A stretch of 10,775 nucleotides of DNA. Source: Lachnospiraceae bacterium. GTDB taxonomy: Bacteria > Bacillota > Clostridia > Lachnospirales > Lachnospiraceae. The DNA lies in contig DNJM01000108.1 in NCBI GenBank assembly GCA_003489085.1, positions 3,370 to 14,144 on the forward strand. Reading direction: 5' to 3'. How positions within the stretch are numbered: position 1 is the first letter of the stretch; every line of letters begins with the position of its first letter. Position numbers and translations under genes: made by a program. The notes below the pieces were generated by a model. It made no database searches and was not told the DNA's origin. It worked only from the letters and a program-made list of their open reading frames with translations. Shown here piece by piece: positions 1 through 6,969 of this stretch.

Positions 1-1045
1 CAGGAGGCTGGCATGTGTACCCGGAGGCTCTTCCGGCGGTTCCTGCGCAGCGGTGGCATCTGGAGAAGTATTGCTGGCACTGGGTTCCGACACTGGTGGT
101 TCTATCCGCCAGCCGGCGTCTCATTGCGGCGTCACCGGAATGAAGCCGACATATGGAACCGTATCTCGTTATGGGTTGATCGCATACGGCTCATCCCTGG
201 ATCAGATCGGACCGGTGGCGGGATCCGTTTCAGAATGTGCAGCACTTCTGGAACTGATGGCAGGACATGATCCGAAAGACAGTACCAGCCTGCGGAGAAC
301 GGATACACATTTTACGGACGCATTGATTCCGGAGGTAAGAAGAATGCGGATTGGCATTGCAGAAGAATTCCTGTCCGATGACCTGCAGCCGGAGATCCGG
401 AAAACATTGGAGAAGACGGCAGCGCTTCTTACAGAAAAGGGCGCACAGGTGGAATGCTTTAAAGCTGGATTTCTGGAGTATGTGGTTCCGACCTACTATA
501 TTCTGGCCTGTGCGGAAGCAAGCTCGAATCTGGAACGGTTCGACGGTGTGAAATATGGCTTTCGAAGAGATGGAGAAGATCTCCATGAGATGTATAAACG
601 GACCCGGACGGAAGGCTTTGGAAGTGAGGTAAAGAAACGTATTATGCTGGGCTCCTTTGTTTTAAGTACGGGGTATTATGATGCGTATTATAAAAAGGCA
701 TTGCAGGTACAGAAGCTGATACGGAAAGCATACCGGGAGATATTCAAAACATACGATATTTTATTGTCGCCTGCAGCGCCGGAGACAGCCCCGGAAATCG
801 GTACGAGCCTGAAGGATCCGATGAAAATGTATATGAGCGATATCTATACGGTTCCGGTTAATCTGGCAGGACTGCCGGCTTTGACACTTCCCTGCGGACA
901 GGACAGGAAAGGGATGCCGATTGGGCTGCAGTTTATTGGAGGAAGCGGTATGGATGCAAAGGTGATTCAGGCGGCGTATGCCTGCGAATGCAGTTTGGCA
1001 GGTGAGAAAATAGCCAATACGGATAGAGGGGGCGTGCAGTTATGA
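1..1045 (+). CDS. gatA: Asp-tRNA(Asn)/Glu-tRNA(Gln) amidotransferase subunit A, 3' part (5' end outside window)
   Basis: GatA is the glutaminase/amidase subunit of GatCAB: it frees ammonia from glutamine and passes it to GatB to convert Asp-tRNA(Asn) and Glu-tRNA(Gln). The reading frame is open from base 2 and runs to TGA at 1043-1045, giving 347 residues. The family is usually about 485-495 aa, so some 140 N-terminal residues, including the catalytic Lys, lie upstream. Two-thirds of the amidase Ser-cisSer-Lys triad is visible: the GGSSGGS glycine-serine loop (codons at 23-43, cis-Ser likely at 29-31) and, 24 residues later, the nucleophile Ser at 101-103 in DTGGSIRQPA. The GMKPTYGTVSRYGL stretch that follows is also typical. 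A GTG at 53 is internal and is not a start. The gene overlaps gatB by ATGA, so the two are translationally coupled. gatC probably lies upstream. Confidence 0.96.
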   Translation, partial: RRLACVPGGSSGGSCAAVASGEVLLALGSDTGGSIRQPASHCGVTGMKPTYGTVSRYGLIAYGSSLDQIGPVAGSVSECAALLELMAGHDPKDSTSLRRTDTHFTDALIPEVRRMRIGIAEEFLSDDLQPEIRKTLEKTAALLTEKGAQVECFKAGFLEYVVPTYYILACAEASSNLERFDGVKYGFRRDGEDLHEMYKRTRTEGFGSEVKKRIMLGSFVLSTGYYDAYYKKALQVQKLIRKAYREIFKTYDILLSPAAPETAPEIGTSLKDPMKMYMSDIYTVPVNLAGLPALTLPCGQDRKGMPIGLQFIGGSGMDAKVIQAAYACECSLAGEKIANTDRGGVQL

Positions 1046-2478
1046 AACAGTATGAAACCATAATCGGTCTGGAGGTTCATGTGGAGCTGGCGACAAAGTC
1101 CAAGATATTCTGCAGCTGTTCTACTACATTTGGTGCAAAGCCGAATACTCATGTCTGTCCGGTCTGTACTGGTATGCCGGGTTCTCTTCCGGTATTAAAT
1201 AAGCAAGTGGTGGAAAAAGCATTGGCAGTTGGTATGGCGCTTCACTGTCAGGTGCATCGGTTCTGCCGCTTTGACAGAAAGAATTATTTTTATCCGGATA
1301 ATCCGCAGAACTATCAGATCTCCCAATTATATCTGCCGATCTGCTATAATGGTTATGTAGAGATTGATACGGCAAATGGAATGAAGCGGGTGCGGATTCA
1401 TGAGCTTCATATGGAAGAGGATGCGGGCAAGCTGATTCATGATGAATGGGATGAGTGTTCTCTGGTAGATTATAACCGAAGCGGGGTACCTCTGATTGAA
1501 ATCGTATCCGAACCGGATATGAGAAGTGCTGCAGAAGTGATAGTCTATCTGGAAACTCTTCGGCATACGATTCAGTATCTTCGGGCAAGCGACTGTAAGC
1601 TGCAGGAGGGCTCCATGCGTGCGGATGTGAATCTTTCTGTCAGGCCGGTTGGAAGTACGGCATTCGGAACCCGGACGGAAATGAAAAATCTGAATTCGTT
1701 TAAGGCGATCCAGAGGGCCATTGAAGCAGAGACAGAGAGACAGATAGAATTGCTCGAGGAGGGAAGGACAGTTCTGCAGGAAACCAGGCGCTGGGATGAC
1801 AATAAGGAATCCTCCTGTTCCATGCGTTCTAAAGAGGATGCGAAGGATTACCGCTACTTTCCGGATCCGGATCTGCCACCGGTCTATATCAGCGATGCCT
1901 GGATGGAGGCTGTCCGGCAGGCACAGCCGGAATTCCCAAAAGAAAGAAAACAACGATTGGAAAGCCAGTATGGTCTGCCGGCTTATGATGCGGAGATTCT
2001 GACGGAAGAGATCGATCTGGCGGAACGGTTTGAAGAAACAGCAGTGATTTGTGGAGATGCCAGAGAAGCGGCAAACTGGTTTATGGGAGAAGTATTGCGC
2101 CTGATGAAGGAGTATGCCAGAGAAGCAAAAGAGCTGGCATTTTCTTCAAAGCATCTGGCAGAGCTGATTCGGATGCAGAAGGAGGGCATGATCAACCGTC
2201 AGACGGCGAAAAAGATTTTTGAGATCATTTTTATAGAAGATGTGGAACCAGAGGCATATGCCAGGGAACATGGTCTGCTGGCCATTTCTGACAACACTCT
2301 GATCGAAGAGACGGTGGAGAAGGTGCTGCGGGCTTCTCCACAGGCAGTGGAGGATTATAAGAATGGAAAAGAAAAGAGCTTTGGCTTCCTGGTAGGTCAG
2401 TCTATGCGGACGTTGGGAGGAAAGGCTGATCCTAAGACGATAAGAGAAATGCTGCTGAAAAAATTGTCAGAAGAATAA
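1042..2478 (+). CDS. gatB: Asp-tRNA(Asn)/Glu-tRNA(Gln) amidotransferase subunit B
   Basis: GatB is the kinase/transamidase subunit: it activates the Asp or Glu side chain on the misacylated tRNA with ATP and amidates it using ammonia from GatA. The 478 aa match the normal family length. Visible hallmarks are GLEVHVEL (residues 9-16, ATP/Mg site), a four-cysteine zinc motif C24-x-C26...C39-x2-C42 (some Firmicute GatBs lack these cysteines), HMEEDAGKLIHD, DYNRSGVPLIEIVSEPDM, and a basic helical C-terminal YqeY-like tail (about 330-478) that contacts tRNA. The ATG at 1042 overlaps the gatA stop as ATGA; the purine-rich GGATAGAGGGGG just upstream can act as ribosome binding site. No terminator with a U-tract on this strand follows the stop, so transcription may run into the convergent coat genes. 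I see no defect. Confidence 0.97.
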   Translation: MKQYETIIGLEVHVELATKSKIFCSCSTTFGAKPNTHVCPVCTGMPGSLPVLNKQVVEKALAVGMALHCQVHRFCRFDRKNYFYPDNPQNYQISQLYLPICYNGYVEIDTANGMKRVRIHELHMEEDAGKLIHDEWDECSLVDYNRSGVPLIEIVSEPDMRSAAEVIVYLETLRHTIQYLRASDCKLQEGSMRADVNLSVRPVGSTAFGTRTEMKNLNSFKAIQRAIEAETERQIELLEEGRTVLQETRRWDDNKESSCSMRSKEDAKDYRYFPDPDLPPVYISDAWMEAVRQAQPEFPKERKQRLESQYGLPAYDAEILTEEIDLAERFEETAVICGDAREAANWFMGEVLRLMKEYAREAKELAFSSKHLAELIRMQKEGMINRQTAKKIFEIIFIEDVEPEAYAREHGLLAISDNTLIEETVEKVLRASPQAVEDYKNGKEKSFGFLVGQSMRTLGGKADPKTIREMLLKKLSEE

Positions 2479-2480
2479 AA

Positions 2481-2524
2481 AAGCCGCCGCACGGGAGTGT
2501 ATATGGACTTCCGTGCAGTGGCTT
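2481..2524 (-). terminator. Rho-independent terminator of the coat-protein genes
   Basis: Arms 2481-2498 and 2507-2524 pair along 18 positions; four are G-T mismatches that become G-U wobbles or their A-C counterparts, depending on the strand. The loop is 8 nt. Read on the - strand, the hairpin is followed at once by TTTTTTATTCTTC (the complement of the A-run at the gatB stop), a proper U-tract. Read on the + strand, it is followed by CGGTCTGTC, without a U-tract. It therefore mainly ends the leftward coat operon and at best weakly ends gatAB. Confidence 0.85.
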
Positions 2525-2549
2525 CGGTCTGTCAGAGTGTGCTTGTCGG

Positions 2550-2807
2550 TTATTTCATGGCTGGCTGTGTTAAAATGGATTTTACGTGCTGTACTTCCGT
2601 TTCAGTGGCCTTTGCCGCAGGTACATAGTAACTCTTGCTGCGGGCCAGCTCGTAAAGCTTTTCCTGTGACATTTCACAGGCATTACGCATCTGCTTTAAA
2701 GTTTGTTTCAATTCTTTGTTTTCTGTCTGTGGTATCATATCGCCGAACATCTTTAATTCCCCGTTTGCACCGACGAGTGCATCAGAGACCATTGTCTTAT
2801 CATCCAT
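2550..2807 (-). CDS. Small CotF-like spore coat protein (85 aa)
   Basis: The 85-residue protein resembles the small coat-F family (PF07875 type) found on Clostridia spores. It is mostly helical, with MVSDALVGANGELKMFGDMI near the start, a second helix rich in Lys/Gln/Glu (about 28-55), and the family-typical ending with LYELARSKSYYVPAAKAT, where YY-P follows a helix. The tail TETEVQHVKSILT is also typical. There is no signal peptide or membrane segment. The ATG at 2807 has AGGAGGG 6-7 nt upstream (2814-2820). It lies 48 bp downstream of another small coat-type gene on the same strand, and the two share the terminator at 2481-2524. It probably serves as a structural part of the spore coat, made in the mother cell. 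The family call rests on motif recall; the role is inferred. Confidence 0.8.
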   Translation of the reverse strand: MDDKTMVSDALVGANGELKMFGDMIPQTENKELKQTLKQMRNACEMSQEKLYELARSKSYYVPAAKATETEVQHVKSILTQPAMK

Positions 2808-2855
2808 GGGTATCCCTCCTACATATAGAATCTATCAGCTTTGTTTTTCAGTATT

Positions 2856-3041
2856 CTAACCCAGAAACTTCATCAGCTCCTGTTTGTTTTTCATTGCAGA
2901 ATCTGCTGCTTCGCGGAATAACTGTTTTACTTCCTCATCCCTTGCCATGGAAGCATAGTCTTCCATTTTGCAATGCGTATTGGAATATCCTCCGATCAGA
3001 TGGCGGAGATTCTGTAAGTCCAGAATAGAAATATCGCTCAT
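2856..3041 (-). CDS. Small coat-associated protein, CotF-related (61 aa)
   Basis: This very short, charged and almost wholly helical protein reads LDLQNLRHLIGGYSNTHCKM, then EDYASMARDEEVKQLFREAA, then DSAMKNKQELMKFLG. The pattern, two antiparallel helices with a His/Glu-rich start, is that of the short partner gene often found in front of coat-F genes in Clostridia. Together the two proteins resemble the halves of a ferritin-like four-helix CotF. The start ATG at 3041 is preceded by a strong AAAGGAGG (about 3049-3056) 7 nt away, which strongly supports a real gene despite its size. It is the first gene of the leftward pair. I could not find a convincing sporulation (sigma-E/G/K) promoter upstream, although AT-rich candidates exist. 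Spore coat function is inferred from its neighbour and family resemblance. Confidence 0.7.
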   Translation of the reverse strand: MSDISILDLQNLRHLIGGYSNTHCKMEDYASMARDEEVKQLFREAADSAMKNKQELMKFLG

Positions 3042-3159
3042 GTTGGCTCCTCCTTTTTCTTTTTGATACAGTACTAGTATCTGTGAAAAATGAAATTCTA
3101 TAAGTGGGAGAAGTTAGAAAATAATTCATGCAAAATGTATTCGTATTTTATATATACAA

Positions 3160-3188
3160 TTGACATGAGGTTTGGCATAGATTAAAAT
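3160..3188 (+). promoter_or_regulatory. Sigma-A-type promoter for the alpha-galactosidase gene
   Basis: A perfect -35 TTGACA (3160-3165) is separated by exactly 17 bp from TAAAAT (3183-3188), a one-mismatch -10. Transcription would start near 3195, leaving a leader of about 50 nt before the ATG at 3245. An imperfect dyad CGTT-N8-AACG (3194-3209) lies at the expected start site and might bind a repressor, but it is short and AT-rich. The rest of the 203-bp divergent gap (3042-3244) is AT-rich and shows no gene. Confidence 0.78.
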
Positions 3189-3244
3189 TAGAGCGTTAAA
3201 CTTAAAACGAAATTTAAAAATAAAAATAATCAAAGGAGAATACT

Positions 3245-5437
3245 ATGGGCATTCGGTATAACGAGGAGAAGAGGCTGTTCCAGCTGGATACGGAACATAC
3301 TACTTATATCATTGGGCTGACTGAGGAAGGTTATACAGGCCATGTTTATTATGGAAAAAGACTGCAGGGAATGGGAAGCGGGTATCCGCTTCGTACGGAT
3401 GAGGAGCCGTATACGCCATCTGTGCGGAAAGGAGCTAAATGTTCCTTCCTGGATAAATTTCCCATGGAGTATCCTACGGGCGGTATTGGGGATTACCGGG
3501 AAAGCTGTCTGGATATCCGGAATGAAACGGGTAGTATTGGAAGCGAGCTGTTTTATCATTCTCATGAGATCAGAAAGGGAAAAGAGAAGCTTGACGGTCT
3601 TCCGGCCTCTTTTGGAACGGAAGAAGAGGTAGAAACTCTGAAGCTGATCTGTGAAGATCCGGTTCTGCATATAAAGGCAGTGCTGGCCTATTCGGTATTC
3701 GAAACACGGGATATTATTACCAGAAGTGTGCAGTTGATCAACGAAGGCAGCGAACTGCTTCGTCTGGAAAAGGTATATAGTGCCTGCCTGGATATGGACA
3801 ATGAGGATTTTGAAATGCTTAGTCTCAGAGGCTCCTGGGCAAGAGAACGGCAGATAGAGCGCGGCCGGATCCGCTTTGGGAAACAGAGAATGTCTTCTTT
3901 ACGTGGGGAATCCAGCCATCAGGAGCACCCGTTTATTGCACTGGCAACGCCGGAAACGACGCAGGAGACGGGAAATGTCTATGCGATGCATTTTGTTTAT
4001 TCTGGAAATTTTATTGCACAGGCAGAGTTGTCTCAGCATGATCAGGTACGTATGACCATGGGAATTCACGAAGGAGACTTCTGCTGGCAGCTGAAGCCGG
4101 GAGATGTCTTCCAGGCGCCGGAAGTAGTGATGACCTTTTCTGATCAGGGATTGGGGAAAATGACCCGTACGTTCCATGATTTTTATCGAAATCATTTGAT
4201 CCGCAGTCCGTATCTTTATAAAAAGCGCCCGATTCTGATTAATAACTGGGAGGCGACGTATTTTAATTTTGATACGGAGAAGCTGCTCTCCATTGCCCGG
4301 GAAGCGAAAAAAGACGGTATAGAAATGCTGGTAATGGATGATGGCTGGTTCGGAAAGAGAAACAGCGATACCTGCTCTCTCGGAGACTGGACGGTAAATG
4401 AAGAGAAGCTTCCGGGCGGTATACCGGAGCTGGTGCGGCAGGTAAATGAGATCGGCCTGGCATTCGGTATCTGGTTTGAACCTGAGATGATATCTCCGGA
4501 TTCGGATTTGTACCGTGCACATCCGGATTGGGCCATTCAGATCCCAGGCCGGGAGGGCACCCTGAGCCGAAGCCAGTATGTCCTGGATCTTTCCAGGGAA
4601 GAGGTACGGGAGTATGCATATGAATCTGTTGCAAGGATTCTGCGGAGTGCGCCGATAGCCTATGTCAAATGGGATATGAACAGACAGCTTTCCGATATGG
4701 GCAGCAGCTGTTTGCCGGCAGATCGGCAGGGAGAGCTTTTCCATCGGTATATGCTGGGGGTTTATGAACTGCAGGAACGGCTGGTTACAGAATTTCCGGA
4801 CCTGCTTCTGGAAAACTGCTCCGGCGGAGGAGCCAGATTCGATCCGGGTATGCTGTACTATAGCCCGCAAATCTGGTGCTCTGATGATACGGATGCGATA
4901 GAGCGTCTGCGGATCCAGGAGGGTACGGCACTTCTGTACCCACTTTCTACGATCGGTGCCCACGTCAGTGACTGCCCGAACCATACGGTAGGCAGAACCA
5001 CTCCATTTGCTACCCGTGGTCATGTAGCACTTGCCGGAACCTTCGGATATGAGTTAGATATCACGAAAATTTCTGAAGAGGACAGGAAACAGATTCCGGG
5101 TCAGGTGGAACTTTGTCATAAATATCAGAATCTGATTCAGACCGGGGATTATTACCGGATTGCATCATGGACGATGGAAAAGCCGTATGATTGCTGGGAA
5201 GTAGCGGCAAAGGACGGCAGCGAGGCAATGGTAACCTATGTACAGGTACTTTCCACGGCAAATGGTCACAGCAGGAGAATCCGGCTGAAAGGACTTGCAG
5301 ATACAGCCATATACAGATTAGAAGATACGGAAGAACGCTACACAGGAGAAGAACTGATGCTGCTTGGCTTCCCGGTGAAAGAGCTGTGGGGAGATTATCA
5401 GAGCAGGCTCTTTCATTTTGTAAAAGAAGCGGAGTAG
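3245..5437 (+). CDS. GH36 alpha-galactosidase, intracellular
   Basis: The enzyme hydrolyses terminal alpha-1,6-galactosides such as melibiose, raffinose and stachyose with retention of configuration. Its 730 aa match the ~730-residue Firmicute GH36 enzymes (AgaN/AgaA, MelA type). An N-terminal beta-sandwich (about 1-325) is followed by the (beta/alpha)8 catalytic domain (about 330-620) and a C-terminal beta domain. Signature motifs are NNWEATYFNF (W335), VMDDGWFG (D365-D366), FGIWFEPEM (W410-M415), KWDMNR with the nucleophile D477, ENCSGGGARFD (523-533), and SDDTDAIERL, where D547 is the likely acid/base, 70 residues after the nucleophile as in Geobacillus AgaA. No signal peptide is present, so it acts in the cytoplasm on imported sugar. 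AAAGGAG (3232-3238) precedes the ATG. No transporter or sugar regulator is adjacent; a Gfo/Idh/MocA oxidoreductase follows at once. All key residues are intact. Confidence 0.95.
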   Translation: MGIRYNEEKRLFQLDTEHTTYIIGLTEEGYTGHVYYGKRLQGMGSGYPLRTDEEPYTPSVRKGAKCSFLDKFPMEYPTGGIGDYRESCLDIRNETGSIGSELFYHSHEIRKGKEKLDGLPASFGTEEEVETLKLICEDPVLHIKAVLAYSVFETRDIITRSVQLINEGSELLRLEKVYSACLDMDNEDFEMLSLRGSWARERQIERGRIRFGKQRMSSLRGESSHQEHPFIALATPETTQETGNVYAMHFVYSGNFIAQAELSQHDQVRMTMGIHEGDFCWQLKPGDVFQAPEVVMTFSDQGLGKMTRTFHDFYRNHLIRSPYLYKKRPILINNWEATYFNFDTEKLLSIAREAKKDGIEMLVMDDGWFGKRNSDTCSLGDWTVNEEKLPGGIPELVRQVNEIGLAFGIWFEPEMISPDSDLYRAHPDWAIQIPGREGTLSRSQYVLDLSREEVREYAYESVARILRSAPIAYVKWDMNRQLSDMGSSCLPADRQGELFHRYMLGVYELQERLVTEFPDLLLENCSGGGARFDPGMLYYSPQIWCSDDTDAIERLRIQEGTALLYPLSTIGAHVSDCPNHTVGRTTPFATRGHVALAGTFGYELDITKISEEDRKQIPGQVELCHKYQNLIQTGDYYRIASWTMEKPYDCWEVAAKDGSEAMVTYVQVLSTANGHSRRIRLKGLADTAIYRLEDTEERYTGEELMLLGFPVKELWGDYQSRLFHFVKEAE

Positions 5438-5473
5438 ATGGAATGGGAACGTAGAAGAGGAGGGCCTGAAATT

Positions 5474-6445
5474 ATGAAGATAGGAATATTAGGTGCAGGT
5501 GTGATTGCCAGAAAGATGGCGTTTACACTGAATGCGCTGGAAGAAACACAGTGTGATGCCATTGGCTCCAGATCACTTGAAAAGGCGCGAAAGTTTGCAG
5601 AAGAAAACCATGTAAAGAAGGCATATGGTTCCTACGAGGAGCTGGTAAATGATCCGGAGATTGAGATGATCTATATAGCTTCCCCGCATTCTCACCATTA
5701 TGAACATGCGAAGCTTTGCCTTGAGCATGGAAAGCATATTCTTGTAGAGAAGGCTTTTATGGCCAATGCCGCACAGGCGAAAGAAGTTCTTGCACTGACC
5801 AGGGAGAAGGGACTTCTGGCAGCAGAGGCGATCTGGACACGCTATCTGCCCTCCCGAAAGCTGATAGAAGAGGTGATTTCCTCCGGCGAGCTGGGTGAGA
5901 TCCATATGGTGACAGCGAACCTGGGATATGATATCCGGAATGTAGAGCGCCTTTATAAGCCGGAGCTGGCAGGAGGAGCGCTTCTGGATGTAGGTGTATA
6001 TCCACTCAACTTTATCAGTATGGTGCTGGGAAGCGAAATGACGTCCATGCAGACTTCCTGGGTTCCTTATGCGACAGGTGTCGATGCACAGAATATGGCG
6101 ATTTTTCACTATCCGGATGGAAAAGTGGCAATGATGCACAGCAATATACTCGGCGGAACAGAGCAGAACGGAATCATCTATGGAGCGAAAGGGTATCTGG
6201 TAGCGGATGACGTCAATCATATACGGAACATCCGGATCTATGACAATCAGAAAAAGCTGGTTCGGGAAATTGCCGTACCGGAGCGGATCAATGGATTTGA
6301 ATATGAAGTGCTGGCCTGTGTGAAGGCGATTCGGGAAGGAAAGATGGAATGTGCGGAGATGCCGCACAAGGAAACCATAGCGATGCTGGAGCGGATGGAT
6401 GCCATGCGCGCGGAATGGGGAATGCGGTATCCGTTTGAGGAATAG
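5474..6445 (+). CDS. Gfo/Idh/MocA-family NAD(P)-dependent oxidoreductase, dihydrodiol-dehydrogenase-like
   Basis: This is a 323-aa Rossmann-fold oxidoreductase. The N-terminal nucleotide-binding motif is GILGAGVIARKMA (residues 4-16). IYIASPHSHHYEHA and LVEKAFMANAAQA follow, with the family's conserved Lys at K93 (EKA in place of the commoner EKP). EAIWTRYLPS and GGALLDVGVYPLNFISMVLG, with Tyr176, are hallmarks of the dimeric dihydrodiol dehydrogenase-like subgroup; Lys and Tyr are catalytic there. A C-terminal beta-sheet domain follows. The ATG at 5474 is preferred because AGAGGAGGG lies 9 nt upstream; an in-frame ATG at 5438, directly after the alpha-galactosidase stop, lacks a well-placed site. 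The 36-bp gap implies co-transcription with the alpha-galactosidase. The natural substrate is probably a sugar, sugar acid or cyclic polyol, but the sequence does not tell which. Confidence 0.9.
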   Translation: MKIGILGAGVIARKMAFTLNALEETQCDAIGSRSLEKARKFAEENHVKKAYGSYEELVNDPEIEMIYIASPHSHHYEHAKLCLEHGKHILVEKAFMANAAQAKEVLALTREKGLLAAEAIWTRYLPSRKLIEEVISSGELGEIHMVTANLGYDIRNVERLYKPELAGGALLDVGVYPLNFISMVLGSEMTSMQTSWVPYATGVDAQNMAIFHYPDGKVAMMHSNILGGTEQNGIIYGAKGYLVADDVNHIRNIRIYDNQKKLVREIAVPERINGFEYEVLACVKAIREGKMECAEMPHKETIAMLERMDAMRAEWGMRYPFEE

Positions 6446-6463
6446 GAAGACAATACGGACGGG

Positions 6464-6500
6464 AAACGGAGATTCTTTTGAAAAAGGGTCTCCGTTTTTG
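6464..6500 (+). terminator. Rho-independent terminator after the alpha-galactosidase/oxidoreductase operon
   Basis: A perfect 9-bp stem AAACGGAGA (6464-6472) / TCTCCGTTT (6489-6497) runs into TTTTTG ATTGTTTGTT. The 16-nt loop holds a second small complementarity, CTTTT/AAAAG. Position, 19 bp after the oxidoreductase stop, and the U-tract fit an intrinsic terminator that separates this unit from the GntR-ABC operon. Confidence 0.9.
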
Positions 6501-6515
6501 ATTGTTTGTTGATCA

Positions 6516-6544
6516 TTGACAAGAGATCGGAAACAGGATATGAT
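6516..6544 (+). promoter_or_regulatory. Sigma-A-type promoter of the GntR-ABC operon
   Basis: TTGACA (6516-6521), a 17-bp spacer and TATGAT (6539-6544) form a nearly perfect vegetative promoter. The start point should lie around 6550, inside the inverted repeat at 6546-6570, which gives a leader of about 45 nt. It lies just after the upstream terminator, so the operon is an independent unit. Confidence 0.88.
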
Positions 6545-6545
6545 A

Positions 6546-6570
6546 AGTGTACTAATATAGATAGTACACT
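6546..6570. promoter_or_regulatory. Operator for the YtrA-type GntR repressor
   Basis: AGTGTACTA (6546-6554) and TAGTACACT (6562-6570) are perfect 9-bp inverted arms with a 7-bp AT spacer. The outer hexamers form AGTGTA-N13-TACACT, which is the operator arrangement I recall for Bacillus subtilis YtrA. It begins 1 bp after the -10 box and covers the expected transcription start, an ideal place for repression. The adjacent gene encodes a YtrA-subfamily regulator, so autoregulation is the simplest reading. The palindrome is seen directly; the protein that binds it is inferred. Confidence 0.85.
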
Positions 6571-6594
6571 CCGGCAAACAGGAGGAAGAAAGCT

Positions 6595-6969
6595 ATGATT
6601 TCGATTGATTATCAGAACCGACAGCCGATATATGAACAGATTGTAGAGCGTTTCCAGACTCTGATTATGAAAGGAGTTCTGCAGCCGGATGCTCAGATGC
6701 CGTCCGTGCGTTCTCTTGCAATGGAGCTTTCCATCAATCCGAATACAATTCAGAAGGCATATGCAGTTCTGGAACAGCAGGGATACATTTATCCGGTCAA
6801 AGGAAGAGGAAACTTTGTTGCAGATTGCTCTGTATTGATAGAGAACCGGAAGAAAGCAGTGAGGGAAGAATTAGAAGGATTGGTGCAGCAGGGAAAAGAA
6901 GCAGGCCTGTCGAAGGAGGACTGTATCAGAATTGTTGAGGCATGCTGGGAAGAGGGAGGCAGTATATGA
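6595..6969 (+). CDS. GntR-family transcriptional regulator, YtrA subfamily
   Basis: This short (124 aa) regulator probably represses its own operon. Residues 1-76 are a GntR winged helix: PIYEQIVERFQTLI, MPSVRSLAMEL, recognition helix NPNTIQKAYAVLEQQGY, then the wing PVKGRGNFVA. Only about 48 helical residues follow, too few for a FadR- or HutC-type ligand domain but normal for the YtrA subgroup, where they serve dimerization. AGGAGG (6580-6585) lies 9 nt before the ATG. Its stop overlaps the start of the ABC ATPase gene as ATGA, so the two are translationally coupled. Regulators of this kind commonly control adjacent ABC exporters and are often induced by cell-wall-active antibiotics; the inducer here is unknown. 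The matching operator at 6546-6570 supports autoregulation. Confidence 0.92.
   Translation: MISIDYQNRQPIYEQIVERFQTLIMKGVLQPDAQMPSVRSLAMELSINPNTIQKAYAVLEQQGYIYPVKGRGNFVADCSVLIENRKKAVREELEGLVQQGKEAGLSKEDCIRIVEACWEEGGSI

Noticed and set aside
2513..3028. Open frame of 171 aa on the + strand over the coat genes
   Set aside because: The - strand genes have strong ribosome binding sites, family-like helical sequence and a matching terminator; the + frame has none of these and starts within the terminator hairpin.
3061..3130. Possible sporulation promoter for the coat genes (for example GATACTA on the - strand near 3075-3081)
   Set aside because: The -10-like element lacks a matching -35 at the right distance for sigma-E, -G or -K, so I do not list it as a feature.
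3899..5023. Long open frame (374 aa) on the - strand
   Set aside because: It lies wholly inside the alpha-galactosidase gene, antisense to its conserved catalytic motifs, has no recognisable protein pattern, and is rich in Arg, His and Ile as expected for a shadow frame.
5438..5473. N-terminal extension of the oxidoreductase from ATG 5438
   Set aside because: The extra 12 residues are very basic and lie before the canonical Rossmann start MKIGILGAG; only the ATG at 5474 has a well-spaced AGAGGAGGG.
5573..6577. Open frame of 334 aa on the - strand
   Set aside because: It is antisense to the oxidoreductase gene, whose family motifs are clear, and it runs through the terminator at 6464-6500; it has no domain I can recognise.
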